A stretch of 64,000 bases of DNA, taken from Pseudomonas sp. BMS12. GTDB lineage: Bacteria; Pseudomonadota; Gammaproteobacteria; Pseudomonadales; Pseudomonadaceae. Positions 59,472 through 64,000 of this stretch are shown here, in pieces (the stretch's first letter is position 1; each line of letters begins with the position of its first letter). A program made the position numbers and the translations under genes. The notes beneath the pieces were generated by a model, which was not told the DNA's origin, made no database searches, and saw only the letters and a list, made by a program, of their open reading frames with translations. The stretch is from contig NZ_LSOF01000006.1 of the NCBI RefSeq assembly GCF_001592875.1, positions 233,085-297,084 of the forward strand, read 5' to 3'.

Positions 59472-60785
59472 TTAGCAGGCCTGTACCTGCGGCTCGCCAC
59501 GCAGGCGGTCGAAAACCGCCGCGACCAGCAGCGTCAGTGCCACCGGCAGCAGCCAGCCAAGACCCTGCTCGGCCATTGGCAGGTGGCCGAAGAAGCCCGG
59601 CACCCAGTCCTTGAATCCGGCGGCATTGATACCGTCGACCAGACCGAACAGCAGCGCTACCGACATGACCGGCACGAATACCCGCGACGGCGAGCACCAC
59701 AGGCTGCCGAGCAGGCTCAGGCCCACCAGCACGATGGCCAACGGATAGAGGCCGACCAGCACCGGAATGGAGAAGCTGATCAGTTGGGTCAGGCCCTGAT
59801 TGGCCACCCCCAGACTGAAAAGCCCGCAGATCAGCACCACGCTGCGGTACGACAGCGGCAGCAGCTTGCTGAAGTACTCGCCACAAGCAGTCAACAGCCC
59901 CACGGCCGTGGTCAGGCAGGCCAAAGTGATTACCACCGCCAGCAGCAGGCTGCCGTAAAGACCGAAGGTGTGCTGCACATAGCTGGTCAGCACCTGCACG
60001 CCGTTCTGTGCGTCGCCGGCGATGCCCTGACTGGTCGCACCGAGGTAGAACAGCGCCAGGTAGACCAACGACAGGCCGGTGGCAGCGATTACCCCGGCGA
60101 TCACCGAATAGCGGGTCACCAGGCCACGATCCTCGACGCCACGGTCGCGGATGGCGGTGGCAATGACGATGCCGAACACCAGGGCGCCGAGGGTATCCAT
60201 GGTCAGGTAGCCTTCCAGGAAACCTTTCACGAACGGCATGGCCTGGTAGGCCTCGCTGCTCTGGCCGATTTCTCCGGCCGGCACCGACAGCGCAGCGCCG
60301 CCGAGAACCAGCAGCGAGGCCAGCAATACCGGGGTAATGAACTTGCCAACGCTGTCCACCAGGCGCCCGGGGTTGAGGGCGAGGAACAACACGGCGGCAA
60401 AGTACGCCAGGGTGTAGATCAGCAGAGGCGTGCCATCGTTGCCGGTGAAGGGCGCAATACCCATCTCGAACGACACCACGGCCGTGCGCGGGGTGGCGAA
60501 CAGCGGGCCGATGGCCAGGTATACCGCGACCGCCAGCAAGGTGCCGGCCTTGCGACCGAGTGGCGCGGTCAGCTCGTCCATGCCGCCACCGACGCGGGCC
60601 AGCGCGACCACGGTCAGCAGCGGCAAGCCGACACCGGTAATGAGGAAGCCGAAGGCGGCGGACCAGACGTTCTCGCCAGCAGCCATGCCGGCGCTAGGCG
60701 GAAAAATGATGTTACCGGCGCCCAGAAACAGGGCGAAGGTCATGAAGCCCAAGGCCAGAAGGTCGAGGCTTTTCAAACGGGTCAT
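59472..60785 (-). CDS. brnQ: branched-chain amino acid transporter (LIVCS family)
   Basis: BrnQ imports leucine, isoleucine and valine with a sodium or proton gradient. The 437-residue protein has about twelve membrane helices and the family's N-terminal signature LKSLDLLALGFMTFALFLGAGNIIFPPSAG, plus GFLEGYLTMDTLGALVFGIVI and LACLTTAVGLLTACGEYF. ATG at 60785 is used; a reading to 60857 adds an unlikely leader. In P. aeruginosa, as I recall, the same gene (braB) stands beside sucD. The 285-bp gap upstream (60786-61070) holds its promoter and the sucD terminator and no gene. Confidence 0.94.
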   Translation of the reverse strand: MTRLKSLDLLALGFMTFALFLGAGNIIFPPSAGMAAGENVWSAAFGFLITGVGLPLLTVVALARVGGGMDELTAPLGRKAGTLLAVAVYLAIGPLFATPRTAVVSFEMGIAPFTGNDGTPLLIYTLAYFAAVLFLALNPGRLVDSVGKFITPVLLASLLVLGGAALSVPAGEIGQSSEAYQAMPFVKGFLEGYLTMDTLGALVFGIVIATAIRDRGVEDRGLVTRYSVIAGVIAATGLSLVYLALFYLGATSQGIAGDAQNGVQVLTSYVQHTFGLYGSLLLAVVITLACLTTAVGLLTACGEYFSKLLPLSYRSVVLICGLFSLGVANQGLTQLISFSIPVLVGLYPLAIVLVGLSLLGSLWCSPSRVFVPVMSVALLFGLVDGINAAGFKDWVPGFFGHLPMAEQGLGWLLPVALTLLVAAVFDRLRGEPQVQAC

Positions 60786-61026
60786 AGCAGGAAGTACCAC
60801 AGGCAGGAATTCATAGGAAAACGGCAGGGTTTCCGCTGGATTGGGAAACGTCACCATCCCGGTTGGAGGATGGCCACAGGGCTTCCCTGCCCTACCCTTG
60901 TGGGGCCTGGCGGGAAAATGATTGCAATACTAACGATTTAGTCGACGCGCCGTGGCGGGAGCCTGTCGGGCTGTCGAAGGCGCACAACAAAGTGTCGCCA
61001 GGGCACAACTATCGCGGTGCGGAAAT

Positions 61027-61051
61027 GAAAAAGGCCGCCCGCAGGCGGCCT
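61027..61051 (-). terminator. terminator of the sucCD operon
   Basis: An 8-bp stem (61032-61039 with 61044-61051) is followed on the minus strand by TTTTTC. It lies 20 bp past the sucD stop codon. Confidence 0.85.
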
Positions 61052-61070
61052 CTTCCCAGTCGCGAAAGCC

Positions 61071-61957
<887 letters not shown>

Positions 61958-61958
<1 letters not shown>

Positions 61959-63124
61959 TACTTGCCCTCCGCAGCTTTGACGACTTGCTCGGCAGCGTCG
62001 GTCAGGCTGGTTGCCGCGATGATGTTCAGGCCGCTTTCGGCCAGAACCTTGGCGCCCAGTTCAGCGTTGTTACCTTCCAGACGAACCACGACCGGAATCT
62101 TCACGCCGACTTCTTTCACGGCGCCGATGATGCCTTCGGCAATCATGTCGCAGCGAACGATGCCGCCGAAGATGTTGACCAGTACGGCCGCGACGTTGCT
62201 GTCGGACAGGATGATCTTGAAGGCTTCGGTCACGCGCTCTTTGGTCGCGCCGCCACCTACGTCGAGGAAGTTGGCTGGCTTGCCGCCGTGCAGGTTGACG
62301 ATGTCCATGGTACCCATGGCCAGGCCAGCACCGTTGACCATGCAGCCGATGTTGCCTTCCAGGGCTACGTAGTTCAGCTCGAACTTGGCAGCGTGGGCTT
62401 CGCGCGGATCGTCCTGCGACGGGTCATGCATGGCGCGCAGCTTGGGCTGGCGGTACATGGCGTTGCTGTCGATGTTGATCTTGGCGTCCAGGCAGTGCAG
62501 GTTGCCGTCTTTCTTGATGACCAGCGGGTTCACTTCCAGCAGCGCCAGGTCGTAGTCCTGGAACAGCTTGGCCAGGCCAACGAAGATGTGGGTGAACTGC
62601 TTGATCTGGTCGCCTTTCAGGCCCAGCTGGAAGGCCAGCTCGCGGCCCTGGTACGGCTGAGCGCCAACCAGCGGATCGATGGTGGCCTTGAGGATCTTCT
62701 CGGGAGTGTCGTGGGCGACTTTCTCGATGTCCACGCCACCTTCGGTGGAAGCCATGAACACGATACGGCGGCTGGAGCGATCGACGACAGCGCCGAGGTA
62801 CAGCTCCTTGTCGATATCGGTGCAGGATTCGACCAGGATCTTGCTGACCGGCTGACCGTTGGCGTCAGTCTGGTAAGTCACCAGACGCTTGCCCAGCCAG
62901 TTGGCGGCGAACGCCTTGGCGTCTTCCTTGTTCTTGACCAGCTTTACACCGCCCGCTTTACCGCGGCCACCGGCGTGCACCTGGGCTTTGACAACCCACT
63001 CGCTGCCACCGATCTTTTCGCAGGCCGCAGCCGCTTCTTCCGGGGTGTCAACGGCGAAACCAGTGGATACCGGCAGGCCGTACTCAGCGAACAGCTGCTT
63101 ACCCTGATACTCGTGAAGATTCAT
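61958..63124 (-). CDS. sucC: succinyl-CoA synthetase, beta subunit
   Basis: SucC supplies the nucleotide-binding half of the enzyme. The 388-residue protein has an ATP-grasp domain ([42 protein letters not shown]) and a C-terminal flavodoxin-like domain with [16 protein letters not shown]. Pro, Val and adjacent residues of the nucleotide specificity loop do not tell ATP from GTP with certainty. ATG at 63124. It follows lpdG after 188 bp, the usual end of the sdh-suc cluster. Confidence 0.97.
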
Positions 63125-63192
63125 GCTTATCTACCGTTCTTCGTTTAGGTATTGCGCATTCGGCGCTGCGCTCTTGGCACCGCGCCACCTGT

Positions 63193-63212
63193 GACTGCTC
63201 TGGTTAGCAGTC
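63193..63212. other. hairpin in the lpdG-sucC gap
   Basis: GACTGCT (63193-63199) and AGCAGTC (63206-63212) pair around a 6-nt loop. A second compact palindrome, CCTGCCAGGCAGG, lies near 63288-63300 and CCACGG/CCGTGG near 63249-63264. None has a T-run. The 188-bp gap therefore looks like processed spacer RNA rather than a terminator, and I see no gene in it. Confidence 0.4.
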
Positions 63213-63312
63213 CGACGGGCATTCCTGCGACGCGTTCTTGCGAACCGCCACGGGCCGCCCGCCGTGGTTTTGCCTACGCGGCGGCGCCCTGCCAGGCAGG
63301 ACGCCACACGCA

Positions 63313-64000
<688 letters not shown>

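Overview
The window is GC-rich, densely coded chromosomal DNA from a gamma-proteobacterium, almost certainly a Pseudomonas. The evidence is the set of Pseudomonas-type genes in familiar neighbourhoods: oprI beside an L,D-transpeptidase, lipA followed by its foldase gene, the tgpA/DUF58/MoxR block, kdpFABCDE, brnQ next to sucD-sucC-lpdG, and prpR-prpB-prpC-acnD-prpF. The order matches P. aeruginosa PAO1 only in blocks (recalled from memory, not searched), so another species is likely; I would guess the P. mendocina/oleovorans/alcaligenes group. I see no tRNA, rRNA, CRISPR array, insertion sequence or prophage.

Layout. 1-3.8 kb: the start of an alpha/beta hydrolase, then ppsA with its divergent regulator ppsR. 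3.8-10.6 kb: 2-methylcitrate cycle operon under a GntR regulator, with two matching operator-like palindromes. 10.8-13.9 kb: a three-gene cassette of a secreted retropepsin-like protease, a 7TM protein carrying a transglutaminase-like domain that has lost its triad, and an ATP-grasp ligase. I consider this the least understood system here. 14-22.5 kb: pabB, thrH, cysH, cysB, a universal stress protein, a 5'-nucleotidase, a ketopantoate-reductase-like gene, a thioredoxin-like gene, a PilZ protein and DAHP synthase.

22.5-36 kb: acetyltransferase, membrane-anchored unknown, oprI and its candidate attachment enzyme, tesA divergent from an ABC exporter pair, greB, thpR, the lipA-lipH secretion pair with a sigma-54-like promoter, a DoxX protein and an MltF-type lytic transglycosylase. 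36-45 kb: tatD, a thioesterase, a CHAD-tgpA-DUF58-MoxR operon with overlapping genes, a flavin reductase, a small lipoprotein and a patatin. 44.7-52.8 kb: the whole high-affinity potassium system kdpFABC plus kdpDE, including the 30-residue kdpF, with a KdpE-box-like direct repeat upstream and a pair of palindromic repeats between kdpB and kdpC.

52.8-53.2 kb is a small gene graveyard. 53.3-60.8 kb: DUF945 protein, AI-2E-family permease, DUF4892 protein, glutathione transferase, two alpha/beta hydrolases and brnQ. 61-64 kb: sucD, sucC and the end of lpdG.

Together the genes serve carbon routing (PEP synthase, methylcitrate cycle, succinyl-CoA synthetase), sulfur, aromatic and folate precursors, envelope maintenance, lipase export and potassium homeostasis. 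Most of the sequence is ordinary core genome; interest lies in the ATP-grasp cassette, the regulatory sites and the repeats.
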